64,000 bases of DNA from Cryptomeria japonica (lineage: Eukaryota; Streptophyta; Pinopsida; Cupressales; Cupressaceae). Below, piece by piece: positions 1-11,224 of the stretch. Position 1 is the stretch's first letter. Each line of letters starts with the position of its first letter. The notes under the pieces are model-generated. The model saw only the letters and a program-made list of their open reading frames with translations. It was not told the DNA's origin and did not search any database. The DNA lies in contig NC_081405.1 in assembly GCF_030272615.1 (NCBI RefSeq), forward strand, positions 313,430,235 through 313,494,234. Reading direction: 5' to 3'. The position numbers were made by a program, and so were the translations under genes.

Positions 1-192
1 AGGAGTAAGAAAGCAACAACACCCTTGATATACTTGATTAGGAAATCCAGCAGAATGACTCAAGTTGATGTGGGATACGTCTCCTCTTCCCCAGGGCGAC
101 CATCTAATCACAAAGTTAGAGACATGGAGGCCAACAAGAACATAGCAGATGGAACTCAAAAAACTCTCAAGGAGCTGGGAATTGGTAAGTAA
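1..192 (+). pseudogene. LINE ORF1, C-terminal fragment
   Basis: The frame is open from the first base to a TAA at 190-192, about 63 codons. The visible part is basic and polar and ends in NKNIADGTQKTLKELGIGK. The stop falls two bases before the ATG of ORF2. In plant L1 elements ORF1 is a gag-like RNA-binding protein located directly upstream of ORF2, and that position is the main evidence here. No CCHC knuckle falls within the visible stretch, so the assignment rests on context. Confidence 0.5.
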
Positions 193-194
193 CT

Positions 195-3100
195 ATGAAG
201 ATAATCTCTTGGAATTTAAGGGGTCTAAACAATCCCCATAAACATGATATTATTAGGAATATGATAAGAGATAGCAATCCTGACATTTTTCTCACTCAAG
301 AAACCAAAATGAGTAGAGAAAAAGTTGAATCTTTGAAGTTTTTCAAAACTGGTAAAATTAGTGGGGGAAGTTCTGAGGGTGCTTCTGGAGGCATTGCAAC
401 CATCTGGAATCTTAACACTGTTAAAGGCCAGGTCATTATTCAGGAAGGTAATTTTTCTTGTATTAAATTTGAGCATCTTAAAGATGGTTTTTCATGGGTT
501 CTCACAAACATTTATGCTCCTAATACCTTAAAGCCTAGAAACTCTTTTTGGAAAAGGATAAAACAGGCTAGGGAAAGTTTCAAAAATCTAAGTTGGATGG
601 TTATGGGGGATTTCAATACGCCTTTAAAAGAGGAGGAAAAATTTGGAGGTAGCCTACCTCAGATGGAAAGTAGAATGTCTCTCATGGATTTTATTAATTC
701 TCTAGCTCTTAATGATTTGGAGATACAGGGTTGTAATTTCACATGGACAAATAGAAGAAATAGTAATGACCTTATTCAAGTGCACCTTGACCAAACTCTT
801 ATTTCTGATGATTGGTACAGTCAGTATTTCTGTTCTTTATCTGCACATACTCGGGTTGGTTCCGATCACTTTCCAATTACTTTTAATGCTGATTTGATCA
901 ACAGAAGAAAAAACTATCCCTTTAGATTTGAAAAAATGTGGACTCTTCACCCTGATATTAAATAGTATATTAAAAAATGGCGGAGTGTCCAAGTTGAGGG
1001 AACGACAATGTTCAAAGTGGTTAAGAAGCTCAAAAGTGTGAAGGACAACATCCAAATCTGCAATAAGAATAGCTTTGGGAATATATTTGAGGCTAAGAGT
1101 AAAATTTAGGAAAACCTAAAAGAGATACAGGACCAGATCTAGAAGGATGGTTTTAGTACTATTTCTATTGCTGAGGAGAATGAGATTCTTAAGAAATACC
1201 ATGATATTATTACTAAAGAGGAAATGTTCTAGAAGTAGAGATCGAGATGCAAATGGCTCAAGGAAGGGGATAGGAATACAAGATTCTTCCATATGTCAAC
1301 TATCAAACATTAAGCCACCAACAGGATGAACAAGTTAGTTGTGGACAGTGGGGAGTTGGTCAAGGAAGATGAAATAAGGAATGAAGCTAAGAGGTATTTC
1401 TTGGACCTCCTTTCAAGGGATCAAATTCTGGATGCTAAAGCTCAGTCCTCTTTTCTTCAGAACATTCCTCGTCTCATTGATGCCCAAAATAATGTTTTTC
1501 TCTCTTCCATTCCTTCCACCTTAGAAATTAAAAATGTTGTTTTCTCCTTTGATGGAAACAAAGCTCCTAGTCCTGACGGCTTCCCAATGCTCTTTTTTCA
1601 AGAGTTCTGGGACATTATCGGGACTGATGTTGCTAATGGGGTTAAGGAATTCTTTGGGGCTAGAAAACTCTTGAAGGAAATAAATGGTACTTTTATTGCT
1701 CTTATCCCCAAGATTCAAGGTGCTGATTCTTTGGACAAGTTCAGACCTATTAGCCTCTGCAATTCCTTTTACAAGATCATATCTAAGGTCCTGACTGCTA
1801 GACTCTTGTCTATTCTCCTGGCTTTTATTAAACACCAGCAGAATGAGTTTGTTCCTGGAAGACAAATTCTTGATTCCATTATTACTGTTCATGAGAATAT
1901 TCACTCTCTTGTTAAAGCGAAGAAGCAGGGTCTCATCCTTAAGCTAGATCTCTCCAAAGCCTATGATAGGGTGGACTGGTCTCTTCTTCAGAAAGTCCTC
2001 ACTGCTTTTGGGTTTGCCCCAAGAGTTGTGGATCTTTTATCCCAACTTACCACTACTGCGTCCTTTGTTGTTCTTGTCAATGGTTCTCCTTCAACCTTTT
2101 TCCAAGCTTCGAGAGGTCTTAGGCAAGGAGATCCTATCTCCCCCATCCTATTCATTATTATGGGAAAATGCTTTGGATGGACCATGGAAAATTTGGTGCA
2201 GATAGGACCCTTTATGGATCTCCAACCTTCTTCTGCTGACCTTATTTGTTCACACCAGCAATTTGTTGATGATACAATAATTATGGGGGATTCAAGCATC
2301 TCAGAAGCTAAAGTTCTGAAGAATACCTTGTGTAAATATGCTTCTGCAATGGGGTAGCTTATTAACTGGGCCAAAAGTGATGTCTTTTTCATTAACACTC
2401 CGGAGAGAAGACAACAAAGGATCAACAGAATTCTGGAGTGCAAGATTGCTGACCTTCCTGCTACCTACCTTGGTCTCCCCATGGGGATTGCCCCTCCTGA
2501 CTCCTATTAGAGTTCGCTGGTTGATAAATTTCACAAAAAACTTGTAGGTTGGAAAGGGGCTCTCTTAAGTCAAGCTGGTAAGCTCCTTCTTCTTAAGGCT
2601 ACTCTTCAAAGTATCCCCATTTATGCTCTTAGCTTATTTAGAATTCCAGTCAAGTATGCTGAAGCTATTGAGAAAATTCAAAGAAGATTCCTATGGTTTG
2701 GGGTGGAGGAAAAGCAAAGAATGTCCTTGGTGGCATGGGATCAGGTCTGCAAGCCAAAAAGCAAAGGTGGTTTGGGGCTTAGGAGGATTCGCACTTTAAA
2801 TGAAGCTCTCTTGTCAAAACAAGTTTGGAGATGGTTTAACTCTAATTTTGAATGGTGCAAAATTTGGAGAAGTAAGTATTCTCTTCTGTCCTCTTCTCTA
2901 TCTTCTTTTCTTAAATCGGACCTTAGTATAAATGGATCTAATATCTGGAACCATGTTTCTAAATGTAAAGAGGTGATTGCTAAAGGTGTGACATGGAAAC
3001 TTGGAAATGGTAGAAAAGTGAGATTCTAGGAGGATCCCTGGATTTTTGACAAACCCCTAATGGATTTCTGTGAGTGGGCTTCCCATGCCCCCTCCTATAT

Positions 3101-4386
3101 TGGCTCTTTTGGTACCTTAGTGGTAGATTACTGGGATGGGAACAACTGGCAGAACATTGATAGTATTCATCCTAGTCTCTCCAAGCTCAAAACCCAACTG
3201 TCTGCTATCCGGCTGAATAAGGAAGAGGATTCCCTAATCTAGAGATATAACCCTAAAGGTACCTTTACTGTATCTTCGATGTATTGTATCCTCTCCCCCT
3301 CCCCTCCTATGAATCCTTTCTGGGCCAAAACTTGGTTAAAAGGGCTAACTCCTAAAATCAATATGCTCTTCTGGACTATCCTCCAGAATAAGATCCTTAC
3401 TGTTGACAACCTTAAATGTAGAGGTTTTGCCCTTCCAAATAGGTGTGTGTTGTGCCTTCAAGAGGAAGAGTCAGTGGACCATCTTGCCCTCCACTGTTCT
3501 TTCTCAACCTCTATTTGGGAAAACTTCCTCAAAAACTTTAGTGTTGCTTGGGTGTTTCCTAGTAACATCAGAGATTTGTTCTCTTCCTGGCAAATTCATT
3601 GGACCAACTCTTTTCTAAGGTGTATGTGGCAGCTCTCTCTACCTCACATTCTATGGGATCTCCGGAAGGAAAGAAACAACTAAATTTTTAGGGATGTGTC
3701 CTTAAATCAAGACATTGTTTTTTCAGAAAATTCAAAGGGCTATTCAGGAAAATATGGGAACTATGGAGGTATCTTGTTACTCAAACAACTCTTTGGAGTC
3801 AAACATCTTAAGAGCCTGGAATATGAAGATCACTGATGGTTATAATATCAGCCACAATAAAAGGCTTGAAGTTAAATGGCAAACCCCTCCCCATGGTTGG
3901 CTCAAAATCAATTTTGATGGAGTAGCCAAAGGAAATCCAGGTCCTTCAGGCTATGGAGCTATTCTCAGAGATGATAGAGTCATTTGCAAAGGTATGGTTG
4001 TTGTCCCTATTGGCATTCAAACCAATCATAAGGTGGAAGCTATGGCAGCCCTTCAAGGCATTATTCTAGCCAAAAAATGGAACTGTACCCATCTCTGGAT
4101 CGAAGGGGATTCCAATAATATCATTAAGTGTCTCAATGGGACCTCTTAGCCCTCTTGGTCGATCCACAATATAATTTTTTCTGCCATTGTCATCATCAGA
4201 ACCTTCAAAAAATGCCACATATCCCATATATATCGGGAGGCCAACTGTTCTGTTGATTGGGCTGCAAACGTGGCGGTCAAGAATGATACAATTACCATGT
4301 GGACAAGTGAGAGCGGCTTTCCCAGAGATGTAAGACAAATCATAATAAATGAAAGATATAGAAGTACCCCAAAGAATCTTGATTGA
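195..4386 (+). pseudogene. LINE ORF2: AP-type endonuclease, reverse transcriptase, zinc-knuckle linker, RNase H (decayed)
   Basis: ORF2 would nick target DNA and reverse-transcribe the LINE RNA. 195-965 is an AP-type endonuclease with SWNLRGLN, QETK, MGDFN and SDHFPI; the usual LDR is LDQ. WLKEGDRNTRFFH at 1254-1292 is the conserved linker before RT. RT covers about 1500-2700, with KAPSPDGFP, LKLDLSKAYDRVDW, GLRQGDPISP and the catalytic box FVDD (usually FADD). The zinc-knuckle linker C..C....H....H is at about 3430-3520. RNase H at about 3880-4330 keeps D, E and D (NFDGVAKGNPGPSGYGAIL, HKVEAMAAL, IEGDSNN). Frame 195 holds to about 3683 with roughly ten in-frame stops, then a frameshift moves RNase H to another frame. 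The last codons before TGA at 4384-4386 look like a natural end. Confidence 0.93.
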
Positions 4387-4597
4387 CAAAGCAATTATGA
4401 TAAGTACTGATGTAAGCACTTTGAGTTACTTTGATAATGAGGGAATTACTCATTATAACATCAAAGTTAGCAGAACGTGCATTATAACTTGTCAAATCAT
4501 TAATGCTACGCACGCTTTCTGGGCTTTTGTTTTAGTTTCGAAAAGCTTTCTAATTTACTAGCTCTGTAACCTGAACTTGACTGTGAGAAATGACACC

Positions 4598-6331
4598 ATG
4601 GGTAGAAATAGGAGAAGATATGAGCCAGGAAGTTGCAAGGAGTGGAAACAGAAAGAAGAGGTGTGGGAAATTTTGCAGAAGGTTGGTCTTTCGAGCTTCC
4701 TTGAGAGACTCCATGGCCGTGATGGAAAGATAACCAGCTTCTTCTGCAAAAATTGGAAGAAGGGCAAGCTTAAAATGGGCAACCAACTGGTGGAAATTGA
4801 CAAAGAGTTAATAGCTAAAGCTATGGGACTCAAAAGGGAGGGCTGCAATTTCTACAAAGACAGGAAGGTCAGCAAGGAAGCCATTGAAAGGTACCCGGTC
4901 ATAGAGAAAGAGAAGAAAAGACTGGTAAAGTTGAGCAAAACCTATTACCCGCCTAGGGCTTTTGCAAAGCCCTGGCAGGAAATTCTCTTTGTTTTAATGA
5001 GGTATATAACTCTAGATGGCAGGTTTACGAAAGTATATGGATATCACTTTGTCCTCTTAAATCATTTTAGGCATAAGAATAAGGTGAATTTCCCTTATTT
5101 CTTGCTCTATTCTATGAATGCATCCCTAAAAGCATATAAAGAAAATCCTCAGGGTGACACTGCAATGCACCAAGGACTCATGGTCCTCATTTATGATCAT
5201 CTTAAGGCCAGTAAAATCAATCGAATGCAGCTATCTGTAGATTCAGAAGAAGAAATGTCTGATTCTGATTTCTCGGAGGAGGATTTAGATAATGATTCCT
5301 CGACTGAAAATGAGGAAAGCTCTGATGACTCAGAGTATGAGAGGAGCAAGAAGAGGAAATCAAGACCCTCTTCTTCTAAGAGCAAAAAACCCCAAAGAAA
5401 ACCCTTGGTTAGTATTTCTTTGGAAGAAGAGGACTCTAGTTTCCCTAAGGAGAAGAAGAAACCTAAGGGAGTGCTGAAGGAAAAAAGTAAAATCCAAGCC
5501 CAACCCAGGAAGAAGCAAAAGAAAATAGAGGAGACTGGCAAAGATCCGGAGGACATAGGCAAGGAACTAGAAGAGGACAAGCAAACAAGAAACCTAGAAG
5601 CTGAACAAAGCCTGGAGATGGAGACTATGGAGGAGACCCTTAGGGCCGCTGACACTATTTCTGCCCTCCATATTGCTTAAGATGAACAAATAACCCCTTG
5701 TAAAGTTACTCCTTCTCTTGGTCCTCATCCTGAGGCCTTGAAGGGTTTTATGAAAACCATTGAATGGCTTATTGATGGGAATAAGAATATTGTGGATGAA
5801 TACAAAAAACTCTGCAACAGAGTCATGATCCTGGAGACCATTATTATTGGAGAGGGGAACACTATGGCCAATTATATCAAAGATTTGAAGAACACAATTG
5901 CCAAAGCAAAAGACATCATAGATGCCTTTAATCCCCGGTTTGAGAAAATTGAAAAGGAGATACAGGATAGAAAAACCCTAGAGGAAACTAGCGAAAAAAA
6001 GCTCTCGGATACAGTTGCCAAAGTGGACAAGATAGAGGAGTGCCTCAAGAACATTGCGGAGTGGAGTCTCAACATTTTGAAAATCTCAGCCAACAACACC
6101 CATACCCTCATCAGCAAGCTCGATGATGAAAAGGAAACCCAGGAAATTGACCTGGATGCAGAAGGAACCGGGGAAGTCCAAGGTCCCAGAACTCGCACCC
6201 ATGGAAAGAGGAAGGAAAAGAAAGTGAATAAGGACCTAGAGGAGCTAAAAGCAGTTGGGGTGACCTATGATGAGCTGGTGACTAAGGCAGAAGATCTGCT
6301 AAAGAAAATTACTAAGGCAGAGGATTTGTAG
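4598..6331 (+). pseudogene. Unfamiliar 578-codon protein with charged linker and coiled-coil tail, split by one stop (possible LINE ORF3)
   Basis: I do not recognise this family. The ATG at 4598 lies in a strong plant context (CACCATGG), and its relative at 7784 also starts Met-Gly, which supports this start. Residues 1-205 look globular and helical and contain ELIAKAMGL (nt 4805-4831). Residues 210-360 are a low-complexity Glu/Asp/Ser/Lys linker with several basic stretches of nuclear-localisation type. Residues 380-570 form a Lys/Glu-rich, heptad-like tail. The frame is intact except for a single TAA at 5678-5680, which reads as CAA to TAA. It lies 211 bp after LINE ORF2 on the same strand, so it may be a third LINE ORF, a captured host gene or an independent retrocopy. 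No catalytic motif is visible. Confidence 0.6.
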
Positions 6332-6494
6332 TGTCTCCTTGGGTTCTTTGTTGTTTTTTGTTGTTTAGCTATTTTTTTTGTTCGCTAGTTTTTTGGACCA
6401 GTCGCTTTGTATGAGGACTCTATTTTCTCAGCTTTTTATTTTAACTATGTTGTAATGGTTTCGGGTCCTTAAAACCTGTTTTTCAATCAATCAG
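6332..6494 (+). other. T-rich 3' untranslated-like stretch
   Basis: After the stop of the 4598 ORF comes a T-rich stretch, then GGTTTCGGGTCCTTAAAACC at about 6458-6477, then CAATCAATCA just before the foldback element. A T-rich trailer ending in a self-complementary GGTTT..AAACC block is the sort of ending I would expect for a LINE or retrogene transcript. No poly(A) run is preserved, possibly because the foldback element inserted there. Confidence 0.35.
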
Positions 6495-7453
6495 AACATT
6501 AAATATTAGATCAATAGACATTATCATTGGAAATTATTACATTTGATGAAAAAACATGTTGAATAAATAAATAAAAACAAATTTATATTAAAAATGATTT
6601 TATTATCATTAACCTTTATCCTAATTTCAATTATAGTATGTAACATTAAATAAAATCATCTCTAATATCTCTTCTCAACTAAATAGTAGGATGAAATAAA
6701 GAAAAAAAATCTTCTTCCTAATTTTAATGAAACCATATCAGGTTATAAATTGAAAATATTTCTATTATCACTTCTTAATTGAACTATAAGATAAAATAAA
6801 ACAAAATATACATTTTTTTTCTTTGATGAAACAAATCTCATTTAAAATATAAATATTTATATTACCACTTAGTTAATTTAATGAATAAAAATAAATAAAA
6901 ATCACAATTATATTACAAAATAGAAATAAACATGTTATATAAATATAATAAAATTCTCTTTTTATTTTAATGAAATCAAATCGTTTATAAAAAATAGAAA
7001 TAGTTTTTAAATTTTTTTTTAAATTATTATTATCTCTTCTTAATTAATAAGACAAAATTGTCAAACAAAATTCACAATTAAAATTTATTATACTATTAGT
7101 TAAAACATTATCTCTCCACTGAAGTGATATTATTTATTATTTATAAATAATAAATTATTTCTAATTATTTATTATTTATTTGATCATCACTAATTAAAAT
7201 AAACAAAATAAATAATAAATAATAAGCAATAATATTTTGAATAATAAGCGATAATTTTAGTTGAGAAGAGATGTTAGAAATAATTTTATTAATGTTACAT
7301 TCTCTAATTGAAATTAGGATGAAGGTTTATGATAATAAAATCATTTTTAATATAAATTTGTTTTTAAATTATTTATTCCACATGTTTTTTTATCAAATCT
7401 AATAATTTTCAATGATAATGCCAATATAATCTATTGATCTTATATTAAATGTT
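6495..7453. repeat. AT-rich foldback (MITE-like) element with ~190-bp terminal inverted repeats
   Basis: The left arm 6495-6680 and the right arm 7259-7453 are reverse complements with scattered mismatches and small indels. The outer ends read AACATTAAATATTAGATC on the left and, reverse-complemented, AACATTTAATATAAGATC on the right. The inner ends both contain CTCTTCTCAACT. The 578-bp core is very AT-rich and non-coding. I see no convincing target-site duplication next to the arms. No transposase is present, so this would be a non-autonomous element. Its superfamily cannot be assigned by eye; long arms would fit a Mutator-like or foldback type. Confidence 0.8.
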
Positions 7454-7783
7454 ACTTCTCCCAAAATAAAGATCTAAAATGGATAACATTAAGGTAACTA
7501 CAAATAATATAGTTGGATGTACAATGCCTTTTCTGTCTTGCCTTGCTTTAACAAATAAAGATGGTGATATCATTAGATGGAAAGGTGGTGGACTTGGTTT
7601 TCAAAGTGAATTTCCTATTATGTGAATGGAAAGTTCACATGTGTTGACAGTGAAATCTATCAAGCCAAAAATAGCCTTTTAAGAGAATATCTTTTAACAG
7701 ACAAGGTAGCTTCTAAAAGTTATAGTTTGTTTTTCAGTCGCTTTCATATTTTTTGTTTTTGCACTTTGCAGATTCATTCTAAC
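7454..7783. other. Spacer between foldback element and decayed paralogue
   Basis: No recognisable gene. An open frame begins at 7622 and runs in frame into the decayed paralogue at 7784, but its first 50 codons resemble nothing, and the homologous start is at 7784. The stretch just before 7784 is T-rich and ends TTTGCAG at about 7765-7771, which could be a splice acceptor; I cannot confirm this. Confidence 0.4.
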
Positions 7784-8360
7784 ATGGGGGTCCATCTGAA
7801 GAGAATGGAGCTGAAGAGCTGCAAAGAACTCCAAAAGAATGAAGAGGTGTAAAAACTCTTTCGTCGGGTGAGAATGACTTCCTTTTTCTGGCGATTAAGG
7901 GTTATAATAGGGCCTTATCTGCAAGGTTTTATAGTTCTTGGCAGAATATAGAAGTGTCTATTGGTTTTATTTATTTTGTGGTATCATTGGAGCTTATAGC
8001 TAAGGTGACTGGGTTGCAAAATGAAGGGGGAAAAGTGGAAAGATGAAGCTACAGAGACAAGAAATTCTTTAAGAAAGGAGAGCACCCTGTGGTGGTTCAA
8101 AATGGGTATGGATGTTCTATTATCCCTAAGCCCTATCCTATAGTTAACTAGTTTGTCATGAAATACTTTACTCTTGAGGGTTATCATACTTTGGCGAATG
8201 GCTATCATTTTCCCATTTTATATCATATTAGGCATGGGGATATGATAAATTTACCGTATTTTCTTTTTACCTCCCTGGAGTCTTCCACTTCGTTAAGGTT
8301 TAACCTATGTCATGTACAAGTATGCATTTGTTTGTTTGTTTGTTTGTTTTTATTTATTTC
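7784..8360 (+). pseudogene. Decayed divergent paralogue of the 4598-6331 protein
   Basis: ATG 7784 begins MGVHLKRMELKSCKELQKNEEV, which lines up with the start of the 4598 protein (SCKEW..KEEVW). After a frameshift near 7855 the match resumes. FYSSWQNIEV aligns without gaps to FFCKNWKKGK, and ELIAKVTGL (7990-8016) aligns to ELIAKAMGL. Further on, MKYFTLEG..GYHF..L.H.RH....LPYFL aligns to MRYITLDG..GYHF..LNHFRHKN..FPYFL. In-frame stops sit at 8044 and 8149, the latter where the relative has Trp. The match fades at about 8290 before the linker and coiled-coil parts, which are absent. The similarity is clear but distant, so this is a separate family member and not a recent duplicate. Confidence 0.65.
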
Positions 8361-8651
8361 ATTAGGTGATTCAAGGGCACATGAAATGGATCTAGATCAA
8401 AACATGCAATGATTGATTTAAAACATCTCAAGTTAAATATGCTCTAACATATATATATATATTATTAGTACTGGAACTAGTATTTAATGGACATTGCCTA
8501 TGCTACAAGAAACTAGTTGCAGGTACTCCATTCACTCAAGGAAAATAAGGATACAATTTGGAGTAAGATGGTTAGATAGATTAGACTCGTGACATCAACT
8601 ACCATTTTTGGCAAAGTAGATAACTATTGGTATTTCATCCTTGTTGCAAGT
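8361..8651. other. Unannotated flank of Gypsy-1
   Basis: Short simple repeats stand out: (GTTT)n at 8330-8347 just before this stretch and (AT)n at 8451-8463. No gene is seen. The last bases before 8652 carry CAAGT, compared with CAAGA after the other end of Gypsy-1 at 23282-23286. Confidence 0.6.
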
Positions 8652-10308
8652 TGTGTAGGGGAAAAAGTGAGATTGAGTATGGAAACCCTAATCCCACTCT
8701 CATACACACTCATGGGATATGAAAGAGCCTAGAGAGGTAACGCACTTTAGCTACTTCTTATGAGAAAAAGAGAGTCATGGATTACCTCTTAGGCTTTCTA
8801 TTCCTTTGTTGTAAATGAGAGAGAGGAATGATGCAAAAATGAAATCTAACCTAGAATGCAAGTAATCAAGCAAACCCTAATCTGAGAATGCAGATCAAAG
8901 GAAAATCGATATACTGTTGAAAAGTACAAACCAGAATGAAAAATCAAAGGTGCACCTATCTCTGAAATCTAAGCACAAATGTCTTGGACTAGGGTGCCAC
9001 GCCATTGTCCAGATTATGCACTTCTAGCACTGCAACTGACAAGATGGATTCAAGAGCTTCCAAGGTATTGTTCTGTTAGATTCCGTTGACAAAGAGAAGG
9101 ACCATGGCATCGTGCCAATATCTTGGGCAGGATCACACTCGTGTCCTTGGTGTTTTTGCTGAGATCTACAACCCAGAACTGTCCCTGTGTGCTCTTCCAG
9201 TCTCGAAACTTCCAGCGATGCTTGGATCCGAACCTGTACCTGAAGTTGAAAAAAGGGTTTGGGGTGGCTATATAGGGTTTTGCCTTAGTCAAACCCCTGT
9301 GTTGGTAATTTCCACCTCCACAAATAGTCAATAATGTACTGAAAATGTGTATGCAAGAACCTTGTGCCTGTGCAAGATCCTAAAATGAAACCAAACAATC
9401 TAGAGCAACCCTAAAGAGTAAACCCTAATTGCTTATAATTGACAAAGTAAATGCTCTAAATCCACAATGCAAAGTGATCTAAAGCATGAATATTAATCAA
9501 AGTGAATCTTATGCAAAGACATAAAAACAACATGAAACCATACCCAACCACAAGGGAGAGGTACAAGTCAATCATTAGTCGGTGATCTCCTATTGTTCTT
9601 CTACATCTTCAAAAGCCCCTAATTGATAAAATGATGCTTGATGAATTTTTGATGGACGAATCTTGGATTTTGTTAAAGACTTCAAAGATCTACTCTTTCC
9701 TTGCAAAGAAGGCTCTAATGCTCCAAAAATCCACTCTTATATTCTTAGAAGAAGACCCTTTCAAATGAAGAAAGAGAGCTATTAAGTATGAAACCCTAGA
9801 TCTTAATTTCATGCTTAGGCCAACCTAGGATTTGAATTTGCCGCTGATCTTTTGGGGTTAAGAATTATTATATCATATGATTGTGCTCCCAAAATTTTGA
9901 GGGAAAAATTGAGGACCATGTGCATTCCCACCACGATCTGACCAACTTTTCACAAAATTTTTGGGGTCATTAGATATGATGATATTATAGTGCATCCCAA
10001 AGTTGTAGCTGATTTTGAGATGTTTTGATATGCGAAATCGGGCCTAAATGGTCAAAATAAGACATAATTAGGGTTTATGATTAAATGATTCATTGGAGGA
10101 ATAAGATGAAAAGGGGCACGTTTAGGGTAAAGGGCCCAACTTTATAATATGTAAAGTGATGAAACATGACCTTAGATTTAATTAAATTAATTAATTAAAT
10201 GCTTAAAGGGGGATTATAAATGCAAGATGCAAGACACACTAATGCGGGTGCTAACCTAAGTGTGAAATTGTACCACCTTAGCAAGGGTGTACAATTTACG
10301 ACACTACA
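8652..10308 (-). repeat. Gypsy-1 3' LTR
   Basis: It matches 21621-23281 along its whole length. On the minus strand it starts TGTAGTGTCGTAAATTG next to the PPT and ends CCCTACACA. CTATATAG at 9268-9275 is a plausible TATA box, conserved in the other LTR. The motif GGTGCCACRCC-TTGTCC recurs several times near 8990-9150. The long open frames on both strands near 9050-9330 are chance frames within the LTR. Confidence 0.92.
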
Positions 10309-10323
10309 TTTAGCCCCCACTTT
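10309..10323 (-). promoter_or_regulatory. Gypsy-1 polypurine tract (plus-strand DNA primer)
   Basis: On the minus strand the sequence AAAGTGGGGGCTAAA directly abuts the TG that starts the 3' LTR. This is the position and composition expected for the RNase H-resistant primer of second-strand synthesis. The same 15 bases adjoin the 3' LTR of Gypsy-3 (54113-54127). Confidence 0.85.
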
Positions 10324-11224
10324 AGCAGTCATATGGAACTACGTACATATGCAAGCTAAAGTACAAAAAAGTAAACATTTTTTAAAAAAGGATATAGCCA
10401 TAAGTTGTCAGACGAAACCCCAATAGTATCTGTAGTACACAATTAGGAGCCAGACCCTACAAAACCACATGTTAGATCACAAAATCACCTAATGCTTAAT
10501 AAGGAAGGTGATGAAATTTTTAGGTAGCTATATGCCCCCCCATGTTTCAACTTTCTTATTAGTGAGGTGAAATAGGGTATCATGTTTACCACAGCGAATT
10601 GTGATAAAGATTTTGATGAAGCAGGTTTGCAACAAGGCTTTATTACTCATCCAAGAACATTATGGAACTCATGTGAAAAGAGAGGGAAAACTCACAATTC
10701 CAATGCCACCAATGGTATAAAAATCAGAGCTTCCTAGCTCAAGATATGATAGATTGAACAAAAAGTGCAGAAATTAGGGATTTAATTTAAAAACATAAAG
10801 TGAAAAAGTTCATAACGCATAAATATGAAAGTGACGCCTTCATTTGTCACTTTCTCACTTTTTGGCACTATTTGCTGCAAAGGAGCCCACATATTAGCCA
10901 TCATGCCTCGATGCTGACCTGAGCGACCTACACAAATGGAGATCCTACGCTAGTCCGTACTTGTCGGCTGACCACTTGATAAGGTGAGTTGACCTTTCGT
11001 TGACTCTAGTTGACTTTTTCATGCTTTCACAGTTTTAGGAATGATGATGTCATCACCTAGACTAGGTCCAGGCCCCCTCTTTGAGCACCTAGGGGTCCTA
11101 GGGTACCCTGGTCCTCCTAGGGTGCCCTGGTCCCTGTTTAGGGCGACCAGTGGTGACACGAGATCATGTGATGAATGTTAGAATTGATAGAATGATTGCA
11201 TTGATTAGACAAGAATGATGATGA
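10324..11224. other. Non-coding spacer between Gypsy-1 PPT and PMD gene
   Basis: No coding potential is seen. It may hold the promoter of the plus-strand PMD gene. The region 11050-11150 is GC-richer and repeats CCTAGGG-(T/G)-ACCCTGGTCC units, resembling the GGTGCCAYGCC units found in the LTRs of Gypsy-1 and Gypsy-3. No convincing TATA box was picked out. Confidence 0.4.

Larger units (their letters stand above)
1..6494 (+). mobile_element. L1-type LINE (non-LTR retrotransposon), 5' end outside the window
   Basis: The order ORF1 tail, then ORF2 with endonuclease, reverse transcriptase, zinc knuckle and RNase H, all on the plus strand, is that of a plant L1-clade LINE. ORF2 ends at 4386. No poly(A) tail or target-site duplication follows it. 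Instead a second long ORF starts at 4598, and an mRNA-like 3' end lies at 6332-6494. I therefore draw the element to the start of the foldback repeat at 6495. The limit at 4386 is firm; the extension to 6494 is inference. Each coding part is decayed, so the element is inactive. Confidence 0.7.

Noticed and set aside
5197-5655. 152-codon Ser-rich minus-strand frame
   Set aside because: It is the antisense of the Glu/Lys-rich linker of the 4598 ORF; its composition follows from that.
9050-9334. Frames of 82-93 codons on both strands of the Gypsy-1 LTR
   Set aside because: They are within an LTR, and the second LTR does not preserve them.
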